This document shows positions 19,942 to 29,761 of a stretch of DNA of 64,000 nucleotides, in pieces; within the stretch, counting starts at the first letter, position 1; every line of letters begins with the position of its first letter. The stretch lies in NCBI RefSeq assembly GCF_900005615.1, contig NZ_LN832562.1, forward strand, positions 310,001 to 374,000, in the 5' to 3' direction. The position numbers and the translations under genes were made by a program. The DNA is from Paracoccus aminovorans. GTDB taxonomy: Bacteria; Pseudomonadota; Alphaproteobacteria; Rhodobacterales; Rhodobacteraceae. Below the pieces are notes generated by a model. It ran no database searches. It worked only from the letters and a program-made list of their open reading frames with translations, and had not been told where the DNA came from.

Positions 19942-20405
19942 GGCGGTGCGGGACGGCAAGGGTGGCGGTCATGTCCGGGCTCCTTCCAGACCGGCGCGCG
20001 ACGGGCACGGGCCGCCGGGCCGGGGATTCGCCAAACCCGGCGGACGCCAGTTTTGTTCCCCGCCGGTCAGGAGAAGAGCCATCGAGGCGGCCGCCGCAGC
20101 TTTCGCCGGGTGGGACGAACCGGCGACGCGAGGGCCATCGCCCGGACAAACCGGCCGCCCAGAGCCCGAAGCCGCCAGCCCACGGCCGCGAAGGACCGCA
20201 GGCTTCCGGCCGTCTGGCGCGAGAGGGACATCGCCGGTCGAGTCGGCTTCGGGTCGGATGAACCGCTGCGGATCAGAAATGTTCCCGGCACCTATGCGGC
20301 GCCCGGCCGACAGGTCGGGATGCTGCGGCGGATGCGCTCAATGACGCTCGGGGCAGCGGCTGAGGGGCGTTTCTTGGAAAAAATCGAGAAATCTCATATA
20401 ACCAT
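19942..20405. other. Gene-free gap between ligD and the Q/G-rich small gene
   Basis: Several open frames cross this region on both strands but none has a recognisable domain. It should contain the ligD promoter, which I cannot place with confidence. Confidence 0.35.
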
Positions 20406-20442
20406 CTGAAAAACAGAAACGGCGGCGGGAGAACCGCCGCCG
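20406..20442 (-). terminator. Rho-independent terminator of the Q/G-rich gene
   Basis: On the minus strand a GC-rich stem (ACGGCGGC...GCCGCCGT, 20419-20442) is followed by a T-rich run read from 20418 down to 20406. It lies just past the stop of the 54-aa gene. Confidence 0.75.
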
Positions 20443-20458
20443 TCTCCTGCATGGGCCG

Positions 20459-20623
20459 TCAGCGGTTGCCCTGATCGCGGTCCTGGCCTTGACCACCCTG
20501 GCCACCCTGACCGCCGCGCTGGTCCTGGCCAGGCTGCCCGCCTTGGCCGCCGCGCTGGTCCTGATCGCCACCTTGACCGCCCTGACCTTGGCCCGGTTTC
20601 TGGTCCTGGTTCTGCTGGTTCAT
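20459..20623 (-). CDS. 54-aa Gln/Gly-rich disordered protein
   Basis: A complete small gene with GGAGGAGACG before the ATG at 20623 and its own terminator after the stop. The 54-residue product is almost only Gln, Gly, Asp and Arg, with repeated GGQ steps and two GQDQRGGQGG-like segments (roughly residues 19-27 and 32-41). It has no hydrophobic core and should be intrinsically disordered. I recognise no named family; it resembles hydrophilic stress-type peptides only in composition. Its isolation and clean signals favour a real monocistronic gene. Confidence 0.65.
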   Translation of the reverse strand: MNQQNQDQKPGQGQGGQGGDQDQRGGQGGQPGQDQRGGQGGQGGQGQDRDQGNR

Positions 20624-20843
20624 CGTCTCCTCCTATCCTGCACCTCATTCGATGCCGCCCGTAACCGGGTCGAGGTCGAATTGTTCCAGCCCCGCGAAAC
20701 ATTCCGCCGCCGTCGGCCGCCCGACAGCCGCCGGCACGTTCCAGGGCGGTGAAAAGGCCCTGCCGCCAAGCCTTTGCCCACCATTGCGGCACGGCGACAT
20801 CAGGCGCGATCACGCCAGCGCCTTTTGCGGTCGGTCCGGACGG

Positions 20844-21827
20844 TCAGGGCACCAGCACCGCGGCGCCGTCGAAACGGCCGGCGCGCAGGTCGGCGAGCGC
20901 CCGGTTCGCCTCGCGCAGCGGATAGGCGGTGGTGCGGGTGCGGATGCCGATGCGCGGGGCCAGCGTCAGGAAATCGACCCCGTCCTGCCGCGTCAGATTG
21001 GCGACCGAGACGATCTGGCGTTCCTCCCACAACAGGGCATAGGGAAAGCCGGGAATGTCGCTCATGTGGATGCCGGCGCAGATCACGCGGCCGCCCTTGC
21101 GCACCGCCCGCAGCGCCACGGGCACCAGTTCGCCCACCGGAGCGAAGATGATCGCCGCGTCCATCGGCTCGGGCGGCGGCCGGTCCGAACCGCCGGCCCA
21201 GTCGGCGCCCAGGCTGCGGGCGAAATCCTGCGACATGCGGTCGCCGGGCCGGGTGAAGGCATGGACCGAACGGCCTTGCCAGGCCGCCACCTGCGCGACG
21301 ATATGGGCCGCGGCGCCGAAACCGTAAAGTCCCAGCCGCCGGCCCTGACCGGCCATGGTCAGCGCACGCCAGCCGATCAGCCCGGCACAGAGCAGCGGCG
21401 CCAGCGCCATGTCCGCGCCTTCCTCGCCCAGCGGAAAGGCGAAGCGGGCATCGGCGACGACCGCGGTGGCATAGCCGCCGTCGCTCGTGTAGCCGGTGAA
21501 GCCCGGCCGGTCGCAGAGGTTTTCCTGCCCGCCCAGGCAATAGGGGCAGGCGCCGCAGGTATGGCCCAGCCAGGGGATGCCGACCCGCTGCCCCAGCCGC
21601 AGCCCCTGGATGCCGGGGCCGAGCGCGTCGATGCGGCCGACGATCTCGTGGCCGGGGACGATCGGCACGCGCGGCTGCGGCAGTTCGCCGTCCACCACAT
21701 GCAGGTCGGTGCGGCACACACCGCAGGCGGCGACGCGGACGCGGATCCGACCGGGACCGGGCAGCGGGTCGGGTCGTTCCGTCCAGACCAGGGGCGCGCC
21801 GATCTGTTCCAGGACCATCGCATGCAT
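20844..21827 (-). CDS. Zinc-dependent alcohol dehydrogenase (MDR family)
   Basis: A 327-residue medium-chain dehydrogenase. The catalytic zinc ligands are Cys in [10 protein letters not shown], His in VPGHE and a Cys in LLCAGLIG. The structural zinc lobe has four Cys in [15 protein letters not shown]. The cofactor fold starts at [11 protein letters not shown], with Ala replacing one of the usual Gly residues. It probably oxidises or reduces an alcohol or aldehyde with NAD(P). GGAGGATG precedes the start at 21827; a second ATG three codons in is possible. The hmu genes lie upstream on the same strand after a 117-bp gap. Confidence 0.88.
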   Translation of the reverse strand: MHAMVLEQIGAPLVWTERPDPLPGPGRIRVRVAACGVCRTDLHVVDGELPQPRVPIVPGHEIVGRIDALGPGIQGLRLGQRVGIPWLGHTCGACPYCLGGQENLCDRPGFTGYTSDGGYATAVVADARFAFPLGEEGADMALAPLLCAGLIGWRALTMAGQGRRLGLYGFGAAAHIVAQVAAWQGRSVHAFTRPGDRMSQDFARSLGADWAGGSDRPPPEPMDAAIIFAPVGELVPVALRAVRKGGRVICAGIHMSDIPGFPYALLWEERQIVSVANLTRQDGVDFLTLAPRIGIRTRTTAYPLREANRALADLRAGRFDGAAVLVP

Positions 21828-21944
21828 TCCGGCATCCTCCCCGCGCCCGCGCCCGTCACGTCCAATATGGCGAGCGCGGGTCGCGGTTGTAAATCCGGGC
21901 GCGGCCTTGGGTCGCAGGCCGGGCGCGCGCGGGTCCGGCGAGGG

Positions 21945-22718
21945 TCAGGCGGCGGCGTGGGGCAGCACCCAGATGCCGCTTTCGGGCACGGTGTTGACGC
22001 GCAGCCGGCAGCCATAGGCCAAGGACAGGTTGTCGTCGGTCAGCACCTCGGCCGGGCCGCCCTGGCACAGGACGCGGCCGGCGCTCATCAGCACCAGGCT
22101 CTGCGCGAAAAGCGCGGTCAGGTTCAGATCGTGCATGACCGCGACCACGCCGCCGCCGGCCCGAGCATAGCCCGCCGCCAGCCGCATCACCGTCAGCTGA
22201 TGGGCGATGTCGAGGCTGCTGACCGGCTCGTCCAGCAGCAGCCAGCGTGGGCCGTCGCCATCGACCGGTTGCCAGACCTGCGCCAGCACCCGGGCCAGTT
22301 GCACCCGCTGCTGCTCGCCGCCCGACAGTTCCTGATACAGCCGGCCGGAAAAGCCGGGCAGGTCCACCGCCGCCAGCGCCGGCGGCACCACCGCCTCGGC
22401 CCGCTCGCCCCGGGCTTCCAGGCCGATGCGGACCACCTCGGCCACGGTGAAGGGAAAGGACAGCGCCGCGGATTGCGGCAGCACGCCCCGGCGCCGGGCC
22501 TGTTCCTGGGGCGGCATCGCGGCAAGGTCGCGCCCGCCCAGGGTGATCCTGCCCGCGCAGGCCAGTTCGCCCGTCAGGCAGCGCATCAGCGTGGTCTTGC
22601 CCGAGCCGTTCGGGCCGACGATGGCGGTGATCGCGCCCGCCCGCGCCCGGATCGAGACGCCGTGCAGCACCGGCTTGCGGCCCAGGCTGACCGAGATGTC
22701 GGTGGCGAGCAGGCTCAC
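21945..22718 (-). CDS. hmuV: Heme ABC transporter ATP-binding protein
   Basis: A 257-residue ABC ATPase energising heme import. Walker A is GPNGSGKTT, the signature LSGGEQQR, Walker B WLLLDEP and the switch His VMHDLN. The start is GTG at 22718, overlapping the hmuU stop as GTGA, so the two are translationally coupled; an in-frame extension to 22754 lies inside hmuU. It is the last gene of hmuSTUV. Confidence 0.93.
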   Translation of the reverse strand: MSLLATDISVSLGRKPVLHGVSIRARAGAITAIVGPNGSGKTTLMRCLTGELACAGRITLGGRDLAAMPPQEQARRRGVLPQSAALSFPFTVAEVVRIGLEARGERAEAVVPPALAAVDLPGFSGRLYQELSGGEQQRVQLARVLAQVWQPVDGDGPRWLLLDEPVSSLDIAHQLTVMRLAAGYARAGGGVVAVMHDLNLTALFAQSLVLMSAGRVLCQGGPAEVLTDDNLSLAYGCRLRVNTVPESGIWVLPHAAA

Positions 22719-23785
22719 AGGTCCAGCACTCCGCGGTTGCGCAGCAGGATCCACAGGAAGAACGGCCCGCCCATGATGGCGGTGACGATGCCGATGGGCA
22801 GCTCCGCCGGCGCGACCACGGTGCGGCTGACCATGTCGGCGACCAGCAGCATCAGCGCCCCCAGAAGCGCCGCGTTCACCAGCAGGTGGCGGTGGTCCGG
22901 CCCGCTGGCCAGCCGCAGCAGATGCGGCACCACGATGCCGACGAAGCCGATCCCGCCCGAGACCGCGACCGCGGCGCCGGTGGCGCCGGCCACGGTCAGG
23001 ATGGCCAGGTTCTTGACCCGCTGCACGCGGATGCCGACATGGCCGGCCGCCGCCTCCCCCAGCGCCAGCGCGTTCAGCCCGCGGGCGAGCCAGGGGGCGA
23101 AGACCAGCGCCGCCGCCATGATCGGCGCGCCGGCCAGCAGCTTGGGCCAGTTCGCCCCGGCCAGCGAGCCGAGGCCCCAGAAGGTCAGGTCGCGCAGCTG
23201 GGAATCCGAGGCGCGGAACACCAGCAGCCCGGAAAGCGCGCCCATGATCGCCCCCAGCGCGATCCCGGCCAGCAGCATGGTCGCGACCGAGGTGCGTCCG
23301 CGCCGCGTGGCGATGCGGTAAAGCATCAGCGTCGTGGCCCAGCCGCCGAAAAAGGCGGCGCAGGGCACCAGATACCAGCCGAACAGCCCCGCGATCCAGG
23401 CCGGCAGCACCCCGCCCAGCACGATCGCCGCGATCGCCGCCAGCGAGGCGCCGGCGCTGACGCCGACGATGCCCGGGTCGGCCAGCGGGTTGCGGAACAG
23501 CCCCTGCATCACCGCGCCCGAAACCGCCAGAGCGGCGCCGACGACGATGCCCATCAGCACCCGCGGCAACCGGATGTCCAGCAGCACCACCCGGTCCTGC
23601 ACCGCCAGTTCCCGCCCCGCCGTCCAGTCCGAGACCGCCCGGGTCAGCGAGGTCCCCGAGGCGCCCCAGCCCAGCGACAGCAGCGCCACCGCCACCAGCA
23701 AGAGCGCCAGCGCCAGGCTCAGCCGGCGGGCGCGATGGCTGCGGTCGCCCTCGATCCGCAGGCGCGCGGGTGAGGCGGCCACCAT
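22715..23785 (-). CDS. hmuU: Heme ABC transporter permease (FecCD family)
   Basis: A 356-residue inner-membrane permease with about ten hydrophobic segments, typical of BtuC/FecCD transporters. Family motifs are RLPRVLMGIVVGAALAVSG, GLFRNPLADPGIVGVSAGA and GFVGIVVPHLLRL. It forms the heme channel with HmuV. Its ATG immediately follows the hmuT stop with no gap. Confidence 0.93.
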   Translation of the reverse strand: MVAASPARLRIEGDRSHRARRLSLALALLLVAVALLSLGWGASGTSLTRAVSDWTAGRELAVQDRVVLLDIRLPRVLMGIVVGAALAVSGAVMQGLFRNPLADPGIVGVSAGASLAAIAAIVLGGVLPAWIAGLFGWYLVPCAAFFGGWATTLMLYRIATRRGRTSVATMLLAGIALGAIMGALSGLLVFRASDSQLRDLTFWGLGSLAGANWPKLLAGAPIMAAALVFAPWLARGLNALALGEAAAGHVGIRVQRVKNLAILTVAGATGAAVAVSGGIGFVGIVVPHLLRLASGPDHRHLLVNAALLGALMLLVADMVSRTVVAPAELPIGIVTAIMGGPFFLWILLRNRGVLDL

Positions 23786-24679
23786 TCAGCCCCCCGCGTA
23801 GATCAGGTCGTGCAGCTCTGCCGCCGCCTCGCCGGTGCGCGGGCCGAAGCCCAGAAGCTTCAGCCCGTCCATCATCACTAGCGCGCCATTGCGGCCGGCG
23901 GGGGTCTGCGCCAGCGCCGGAAAGGCCAGCGCCGCCCGTTTCGCATCGGCTTCGCTGCTGGCGCCGTTGGCGGCGGCATCCGCCTCGGGATCGCCGCGCT
24001 GCATCATCAGGATCACGTCGGGCGCGGCCTCGATCACCGCCTCGTCGGTCAGGGCCTTGTAGCCCTGGATCGACGGCATGGCGTTCTCGGCGCCTGCCAG
24101 TCGAATGATGCCGTCCGCCGCCGTGCCCGTGCCGCCGGCCGTGACCCGGCCGCCTTGCAGGAACAGCACGAAAAGCACCTTCTTCGGCGTGTCGACGGCG
24201 GCCGCTCGGTCCCCCACCGCCGCCAGGTCCGCGGCCAGCTTTTCGTGCAGGATGCGACCCTTTTCCGCCACCCCCAGCGCCTCGGCCACCTCGTCCACCT
24301 TCCGCAGCACGCCCTCGGCGTCGAAGCTGTCGTCCACGGCGACATAGGGCGCGCCCGTCGATTTCAGCACCGAGACCGCCTCGGGCGGACCGGCGCCGGG
24401 CTCGGCGATGATCAGGTCGGGCGACACCGACAGCACCCCTTCGGGCGACAGCGCGCGCAGGTAGCCGACATCGGTCAGGGCATTGGCCTCGGGCGGCCAG
24501 TTCGAGGTGGTGTCGCGCCCGATCAGCCGGTCCTGTTCCCCCAGAGCATAGACGATTTCCGTTACCGAGCCGCCCAGCGGCAGCACGCGCCGCGCCTCGG
24601 GCCAGGATTCGGCCCGGGCGCCCAGGGCCAGCGCCGCAAGGGCCAGGGCAGGGGCGAGGGCCAGGGCGCGGCGTCTCAT
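23786..24679 (-). CDS. hmuT: Periplasmic heme-binding protein
   Basis: A 297-residue exported substrate-binding protein (signal peptide about residues 1-23, ending GARA). It hands heme from the outer-membrane receptor to HmuUV. It has the helical-backbone binding-protein layout: VLPLGGSVTEIVYALGEQDRLIGRD early, SPDLIIAEPGAGP in the middle, AAPDVILMMQRG in the second lobe. The heme ligand is not obvious to me. The start overlaps the hmuS stop as ATGA. Confidence 0.92.
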   Translation of the reverse strand: MRRRALALAPALALAALALGARAESWPEARRVLPLGGSVTEIVYALGEQDRLIGRDTTSNWPPEANALTDVGYLRALSPEGVLSVSPDLIIAEPGAGPPEAVSVLKSTGAPYVAVDDSFDAEGVLRKVDEVAEALGVAEKGRILHEKLAADLAAVGDRAAAVDTPKKVLFVLFLQGGRVTAGGTGTAADGIIRLAGAENAMPSIQGYKALTDEAVIEAAPDVILMMQRGDPEADAAANGASSEADAKRAALAFPALAQTPAGRNGALVMMDGLKLLGFGPRTGEAAAELHDLIYAGG

Positions 24680-25716
24680 TCCGCCGCCTCGGCCAGCACC
24701 GGCAGGCCCGCGACCAGCGCCGACCAGGCCGCGGCGTCGCCGCCCTTTTCCGGCCGCAGGCCGAAGCACTGGAAGATCAGCCCGCCCTCGGCATCGAAGG
24801 CCTCGACCGAAAGCGCCGGGCCGCGCTTGGTCGGCTTCTCGACCGCCCAGACCTCGGCGACGTGATCGCCGCGCAGGTGCAGGTTGAAGCGCGGGTCCAT
24901 GACGTTCAGCCAGGGGCCAATGGGCTTGAGCACCTCGAACCGGCCCGAATGGATCTCGATGCAGCCCTGGTTGCCGACGAAGATCATCACGCCTGCGCCC
25001 TCGGCCTGCACCCGCTCGATCAGCGCCGGCACCGCCTCGACCGAGAGCGGCCGCACGAAGGGCGCCCCCACGATGCGATAGGCGCCCAGCCGGTTCATCT
25101 TCAGCCGCCGGATCAGGATGTTGAACTGATGCGTGTCGGTCATCCCCGACCATTCGCGGCGCAGCACATCGACCCGCTCGGGCGCGGATTTCGCCGGCTC
25201 CACCGGCTCGCGCGCGGCAAAGCTGCCGCTGTCGGACTGGTCCTCGACCGCCAGCGCGCGGACCAGCGCCTGCCAGGCCGCCAGGTCCGAGCCCTCGCGC
25301 AGGTGGATCTTGTGGATCGCGTCGCCCGCGGCGTCGAAGACCTGGACCGAGCGGCGGATGCCGGCATCGCCCGCCTTCTCGACGGCAAAGCCATGCACCC
25401 AATGGCGCGGGAACATGCGCAGGTCGATCTCGGGATCCACCGTCATCGCGGCATGGTCGCCGTCGTGGAAGTCGTTGTAGGTGCCGACCTTCTCGATCAC
25501 GCAAGAGCGGTTGCGGGTCAGCGCCATCACCTCGCCCAGCGCCTGCACATGCGGGATCAGCCGGCCGGGCAGGGCGTCGATGCGGGTGGCGCCATGGCCG
25601 ACCTGGGCCGCGACCAGGGCGGCCTCGGGCACGCCCAGCCGCTCGGCCAGGTCGTAGGGGCGGCCGCCGTCCTCGGCCAGCCGGCGGCGCAGGTCTTCGG
25701 GGGAATAGGGATTCAT
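24676..25716 (-). CDS. hmuS: Hemin-degrading/heme-trafficking protein HmuS
   Basis: A 346-residue cytoplasmic HmuS/HemS/ChuS protein with two similar halves (MTRNRSCVIEKVGTY and HWVHGFAVEK in the first; VMIFVGNQGCIEIHSG and FNLHLRGDHVAEVWAVEKP in the second). It binds imported heme and passes it on or degrades it. ATGs occur at 25722 and 25716; AAAAGGC sits too close to the first and well placed for the second, so 25716 is preferred. It is first in the hmuSTUV operon and divergent from the receptor gene. Confidence 0.93.
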   Translation of the reverse strand: MNPYSPEDLRRRLAEDGGRPYDLAERLGVPEAALVAAQVGHGATRIDALPGRLIPHVQALGEVMALTRNRSCVIEKVGTYNDFHDGDHAAMTVDPEIDLRMFPRHWVHGFAVEKAGDAGIRRSVQVFDAAGDAIHKIHLREGSDLAAWQALVRALAVEDQSDSGSFAAREPVEPAKSAPERVDVLRREWSGMTDTHQFNILIRRLKMNRLGAYRIVGAPFVRPLSVEAVPALIERVQAEGAGVMIFVGNQGCIEIHSGRFEVLKPIGPWLNVMDPRFNLHLRGDHVAEVWAVEKPTKRGPALSVEAFDAEGGLIFQCFGLRPEKGGDAAAWSALVAGLPVLAEAAE

Positions 25717-25860
25717 GGTCATGCCTTTTGCTGGGCTGCAAGGGCTCCGAACCGGATGGAGCAAGGAATCATTGACAGTTTTACTAAGAATAAATTAGGC
25801 CGCGCAAGATGCCAGCCCCCGGGCCAGCCGGAAACTTTTCCCGTCTGTCCACGAGGAACC
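25717..25860. promoter_or_regulatory. Divergent hmuS-hmuR control region
   Basis: The 144-bp gap between divergent heme-uptake genes has an AT-rich core. TTGACA lies at 25772-25777 and the inverted repeat CTAA-N7-TTAG at 25784-25798. Heme uptake is usually iron-regulated (Fur, Irr or RirA types in alphaproteobacteria); this repeat is the best operator candidate, but it does not clearly match a consensus I know. Confidence 0.45.
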
Positions 25861-27921
25861 ATGACACGCCATCCGCTTTGCGGCGCGCTGCTTGCCGGCT
25901 CGACCTGCCTGACCGTCCTGACGCTTTGGACCCCGCTGCTGGCGCAGGACGCCGCGCCGCAAACCTTCGTGCTGGACCAGCTGGTGCTGCGCGCCGGCAA
26001 GCCCAAGGTCGCCTCCGAGGTGCCGCAATCCGTCTCGGTGGTGGACAGCCAGCAGCTCGACGACATCGAGGCGACCCATATCGGCGAGGTGCTGTCGACC
26101 GTGCCGGGCGTCGCCGGCGTCGGCTCGGGCAGCTTCTTCGGTCAGGGTTTCAACATCCGCGGCTTCGGTTCGTCCAGCGCCGCCGCCTCCGAGGCCGGCA
26201 TCGTCCAGCTGATCGACGGCGAGAAGAAATACTACGAATCCTATCGCCAGGGCGCGCTGTTCGTCGAACCGGACTTCCTGCGCCAGGTCGAGGTGCTGCG
26301 GGGCCCCGGCTCGTCCACGCTCTACGGCTCGGGCGCGCTCGGCGGCGTGATCGCCATGGAGACCATCGAGGCCAGCGACCTGATCGCCCCGGGCAAGAGC
26401 TTCGGCGGCAAGGCCAAGCTCGGCTATGCCTCGAACCCGGACACCGTGCTGGGCAGCGTCGCGCTCGGCTGGCGCCCGGCCGAGGATTTCGAGGCCATGG
26501 CCGCCTTCGCCTGGCGCAAGCTGGGCGACACCAAGGACGCCGACGGCAACACCACGGTGCGCGCGAATTCCAGGACGCCCAACCTGCTGCTGAAGGCGAA
26601 GAAGAGCTTCGGCGACCAATATGTCGCCTTCTCCTACCAGCATCTCGAGGCCAAGGGCGACGACCAGGACTTCAACCAGCTGGAAGGCGCGCAGGCCGGG
26701 CTCTTCCCGGGCTTCCCCGGCTGGGGCGTCGGCGACATCACCACCCGCGACCAGACCGCGCGGCTGATCTGGGGCTGGAACCCGCAGGACAACCGTTATG
26801 TCGACCTGACGGCGACGCTGTCCTATACCAACACGCTCAAGGACGTGCGGCAGGGCGACGACCCGGACGAGCCGATCATGGAGTCGCTTCTGGGCGCGCG
26901 CGACTACCGACTGTGGAAATTCAAGCTACGCAACGTCGCGGACCTGTCGGGCGCCGGCTACGACCATCACCTGACCACCGGTGCCGAGGTGCTGAAGCAG
27001 GACCGCTCCTCCAGCGTGCCGTCAAGCTCGCACCCCGAGGCCTATACGCGCAGCTGGGGCGCCTATGCGCTGTCCGAGCTGACCTGGGGCAATCTGACGG
27101 TCAACTCCGGCTTGCGCTATGAAAAGCAGCGGACCGAGCCGAAGTCCTCGGTCACGGTGACCGACGACGACTACAACTCGGAATCGATCGAACCGCAGGT
27201 CGCCGCCATCTACCGGCTGAACGACAGCCTGTCGGTCTTTGGCTCGGTAGCCTTCGTGAACCGCATGCCGACGGTGGACGAGCTCTACGACAGCTTCATG
27301 GGCGGCGCGCCCTCGGGCGACCTGAAGGACGAGAAGGGCAAGAACATCGAGCTGGGCCTATCCTATCGCGGCAGCGGCGTGCTGGCCGCGGATGACGAAG
27401 CGGTGGTCAAGATCACGCTGTTCCGCAACCATATCGACGACATGATCGTGCGCACCAACGCGCCGGCGCCGACGCCGGCCTATGTCAACATCGACCGCGC
27501 CTATCTGCGCGGCGGCGAGATCGAGGCCAGCTATTCCATCGCGGCCTGGGAACTGGGCGCCGCGGTCTCGGTGGTGAACGGCGAGGACCAGGACGGCGCC
27601 GATCTCGACACGCTGCCGAACAACCGGCTGACGCTTTCGGCGATCTGGCAGGCCAGCGACGCCTGGCGCATCGGCCTGCGCAGCACGCTCGCCGCGGGCC
27701 GCGACAAGCCGGACGGGGATCGCCGCGCGGGCTATGGCGTGCACGACATCTTCGCGACCTGGAAACCGCAGGGCGGCCAGCTCGAAGGGATCGAGGTCCA
27801 TATGGGCGTCGACAACGTCACCGACCGCGACTACACGCCCGCGACCTGGCTCACCGGTCCGGCGCCCGGCCGCAACCTCAAGCTCTCGGTCTCGCGCAGC
27901 TTCTACGGTCAGGACCCATAA
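25861..27921 (+). CDS. hmuR: TonB-dependent heme receptor
   Basis: A 686-residue outer-membrane receptor. The signal peptide ends near residue 28 (TPLLA). The plug domain holds PQSVSVVDSQQLDD, the FNIRGFG motif and VEVLRGPGSSTLYGSGALGG. The barrel ends in aromatic-rich strands. At the place where heme receptors often carry FRAP and NPNL boxes this protein reads VNRMPTVDELYDSF and GDLKDEKG, so those boxes are degenerate. GAGGAACC precedes the ATG at 25861; the open frame extends about 1 kb upstream across hmuS but that part is antisense. An IS element begins about 20 bp past the stop. Confidence 0.92.
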   Translation: MTRHPLCGALLAGSTCLTVLTLWTPLLAQDAAPQTFVLDQLVLRAGKPKVASEVPQSVSVVDSQQLDDIEATHIGEVLSTVPGVAGVGSGSFFGQGFNIRGFGSSSAAASEAGIVQLIDGEKKYYESYRQGALFVEPDFLRQVEVLRGPGSSTLYGSGALGGVIAMETIEASDLIAPGKSFGGKAKLGYASNPDTVLGSVALGWRPAEDFEAMAAFAWRKLGDTKDADGNTTVRANSRTPNLLLKAKKSFGDQYVAFSYQHLEAKGDDQDFNQLEGAQAGLFPGFPGWGVGDITTRDQTARLIWGWNPQDNRYVDLTATLSYTNTLKDVRQGDDPDEPIMESLLGARDYRLWKFKLRNVADLSGAGYDHHLTTGAEVLKQDRSSSVPSSSHPEAYTRSWGAYALSELTWGNLTVNSGLRYEKQRTEPKSSVTVTDDDYNSESIEPQVAAIYRLNDSLSVFGSVAFVNRMPTVDELYDSFMGGAPSGDLKDEKGKNIELGLSYRGSGVLAADDEAVVKITLFRNHIDDMIVRTNAPAPTPAYVNIDRAYLRGGEIEASYSIAAWELGAAVSVVNGEDQDGADLDTLPNNRLTLSAIWQASDAWRIGLRSTLAAGRDKPDGDRRAGYGVHDIFATWKPQGGQLEGIEVHMGVDNVTDRDYTPATWLTGPAPGRNLKLSVSRSFYGQDP

Positions 27922-27942
27922 ATTCACTTGAGCGCAGTCTAA

Positions 27943-28745
27943 CGTCATGATTCTACCCTCCCGACATGAAGAGGGATGATGGACGAACTTTTCTGGCTGA
28001 CCGATGCGCAGATGGAGCGGTTACGGCCGTTCTTTCCGAAATCACGAGGCAGGCCGCGCGTTGACGACCGGCGCGTGCCGAGCGGCATAATCTTCATTCA
28101 ACGCAATGGGTTGATGTGGAAGCACACGCCTGCCGCCTATGGTCCCGCGAAGACGCTCTACAACCGTTGGAAGCGCTGGAGCCGGATGGGGGTGTTTGCC
28201 ACCATCATGACCGAACTGGCCGGGCAGGCGCAGGAAACCGACACGGTGATGATCGACGCGACACATCTGAAAACGCACCGGACGGCATCGAGCCTGGGGC
28301 TCCAAAAGGGGGACGCGGACGGCTGATCGGGCGCACGAAAGGCGGACTGAACTCGAAGCTGCATGTCCTGGCCGATGCGAAGGGCCGTCCGATCCGGATG
28401 TTCCTGTCGGCGGGGCAGACCTCGGATTACATCGGGGCGGGGGCGCTCCTGTCCTCCATCCCTCCAGCCGGGGCATTGCTTGCCGACCGGGGCGACGATG
28501 CCGACTGGTTTCGCAATGCGCTGATCGACATGGGGATTTCACCCTGTATCCCATCCCGGAAAGCCCGGAAGGTGCCGATCCCACACGACGCCGACCTCTA
28601 CCGTCAACGCCACAGGATCGAGAACATGTTCGCCAGACTGAAGGACTGGCGTCGGATTGCAACCCGCTATGATCGCTGCCCGATCCTGTTTCTCTCAGCC
28701 TGCGCCTTGGCAGTCACCGTCATCTATTGGTTGTGAGTCCTGACT
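27943..28745 (+). mobile_element. IS5-family (IS427-like) insertion sequence
   Basis: An ~800-bp element. Imperfect inverted ends are GTCATGATTC (27944-27953) and GAGTCCTGAC (28735-28744), matching at 8 of 10 positions when one is reversed. It carries a two-frame transposase. The right end directly abuts a second IS. I cannot find a convincing target duplication. It lies just behind the heme receptor gene. Confidence 0.75.
27976..28736 (+). CDS. IS5/IS427-type transposase in two frames (probable -1 frameshift)
   Basis: The first frame (27976 to a stop at 28326) encodes an N-terminal domain (ELFWLTDAQMERLRPFFP) and the first catalytic Asp region (TVMIDATHLKTHRT). The second frame, -1 relative, continues through GRLIGRTKGGLNSKLH, the second Asp region (ALLADRGDDADWF) and the RIENMFARLKDWRRIATRYD Glu motif. 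The switch fits at C-AAAA-GGGGG near 28303-28310. Related elements use programmed -1 frameshifting here, so the gene may be active rather than broken. Confidence 0.8.
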
Positions 28746-29598
28746 GTAGGTTCTTTGGACATTTACCTGATCCATAGGACGATTGCTGCGATGGTGACGA
28801 CAGCAAGGTAATTTCTGGCGGTTTTCTCGTATCGTGTGGCGACCCTTCGGAATTGCTTGAGCCTTGAGAAGCAACATTCGATCAACTGCCGTTGTGCGTA
28901 GAGATGCCGGTCGAGCGGATACTTGCGGGCGCGCGACGGGTTGTTTGGAATAACGGCGACAGCCCCTTTCTGTGCAACCGTCTCGCGCAGGCGGTCGCTG
29001 TCATAGGCGGTGTCGGCCATGATAACCTCGGCGGGCAGGTCTGCGATCAGGGCTTCGGCCTGCGGCGCATCTCCTCGCTGCCCGGCGGTCAGGGTGAAGC
29101 GGATCGGGCAGCCAAGGCCCCGGACGGCCATGTGGAGCTTGGTGCTCAGGCCGCCACGGGATCGGCCAAGGGCCTGATCTTCAGCCCCTTTTTTGCACCG
29201 GAGGCGTGTTGATGGGCGCGGATGATGGTGCTGTCCACGATCAGGTATTCAAAGTCTGCGTCATCCGACATCGCCGCGAATATCCGCCACCAGATCCCTT
29301 GCAGCTCCACCGGCTGAAACGGCGGAACATGCTGTTCCACGACCCGAACACGTCGGGCAGGTCGCGCCACGGCGAACCCGTCCTCACGATCCACAGAACC
29401 GCCTCGACGAACATGCGATTGTCGCGCCCGCTGATGCCGCGCGTCCGCTCATCCCCGATGATATGCGCCGAAAGCCGGTCCCATTGCCCGTCCGACAGCA
29501 CAAGCCGATCCAACACTCCCATCGCAAACCTCCATGCAACGGGAAACTTGAATCACCCCTTCAGACAAAAAGAAATCCCAAGAGTCCAAAGAACCTAC
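28746..29598 (-). mobile_element. Second IS5-family insertion sequence with perfect 15-bp ends
   Basis: An 853-bp element bounded by perfect inverted repeats GTAGGTTCTTTGGAC (28746-28760) and its complement (29584-29598). It encodes a minus-strand transposase. Flanks do not show a matching target duplication (ACT on the left, GGC on the right). The left end touches the right end of the first IS. Confidence 0.88.
28763..29522 (-). pseudogene. IS5-family transposase, frame-disrupted
   Basis: The product is spread over three frames. The start at 29522 gives LDRLVLSDGQWDRL and FVEAVLWIVRTGSPWRDLP. A -1 shift is needed near 29310, where homologous proteins read WSxKGxW; the sequence has AAGGG, consistent with loss of one G. 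A second -1 shift occurs at the slippery run A6-G4 near 29190, which in relatives is programmed (AKKGAEDQALGRSRGGL). The last frame holds the ADTAYDSDRLR and CCFSRLKQFRRVATRYEK motifs. The first break probably inactivates this copy. Confidence 0.8.
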
Positions 29599-29761
29599 GG
29601 CGTCCGCAAGCCCCGAACGACCGACGGCCAGCCCAACCCGGCTGGCCGTTCCTTTTTCTCCGCGCGAAGCCTCACCGCTTCTTTGCTCCCCAAATAACCA
29701 ATTTAGCCAGGCGATGCGCCTGCCGCTTCGCCGTTTCCCACTCGAAACCGCAAGGGTGCCG

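Noticed and set aside
24862..25860. In-frame N-terminal extension of the heme receptor
   Set aside because: It lies antisense to hmuS; the signal peptide and ribosome site place the start at 25861.
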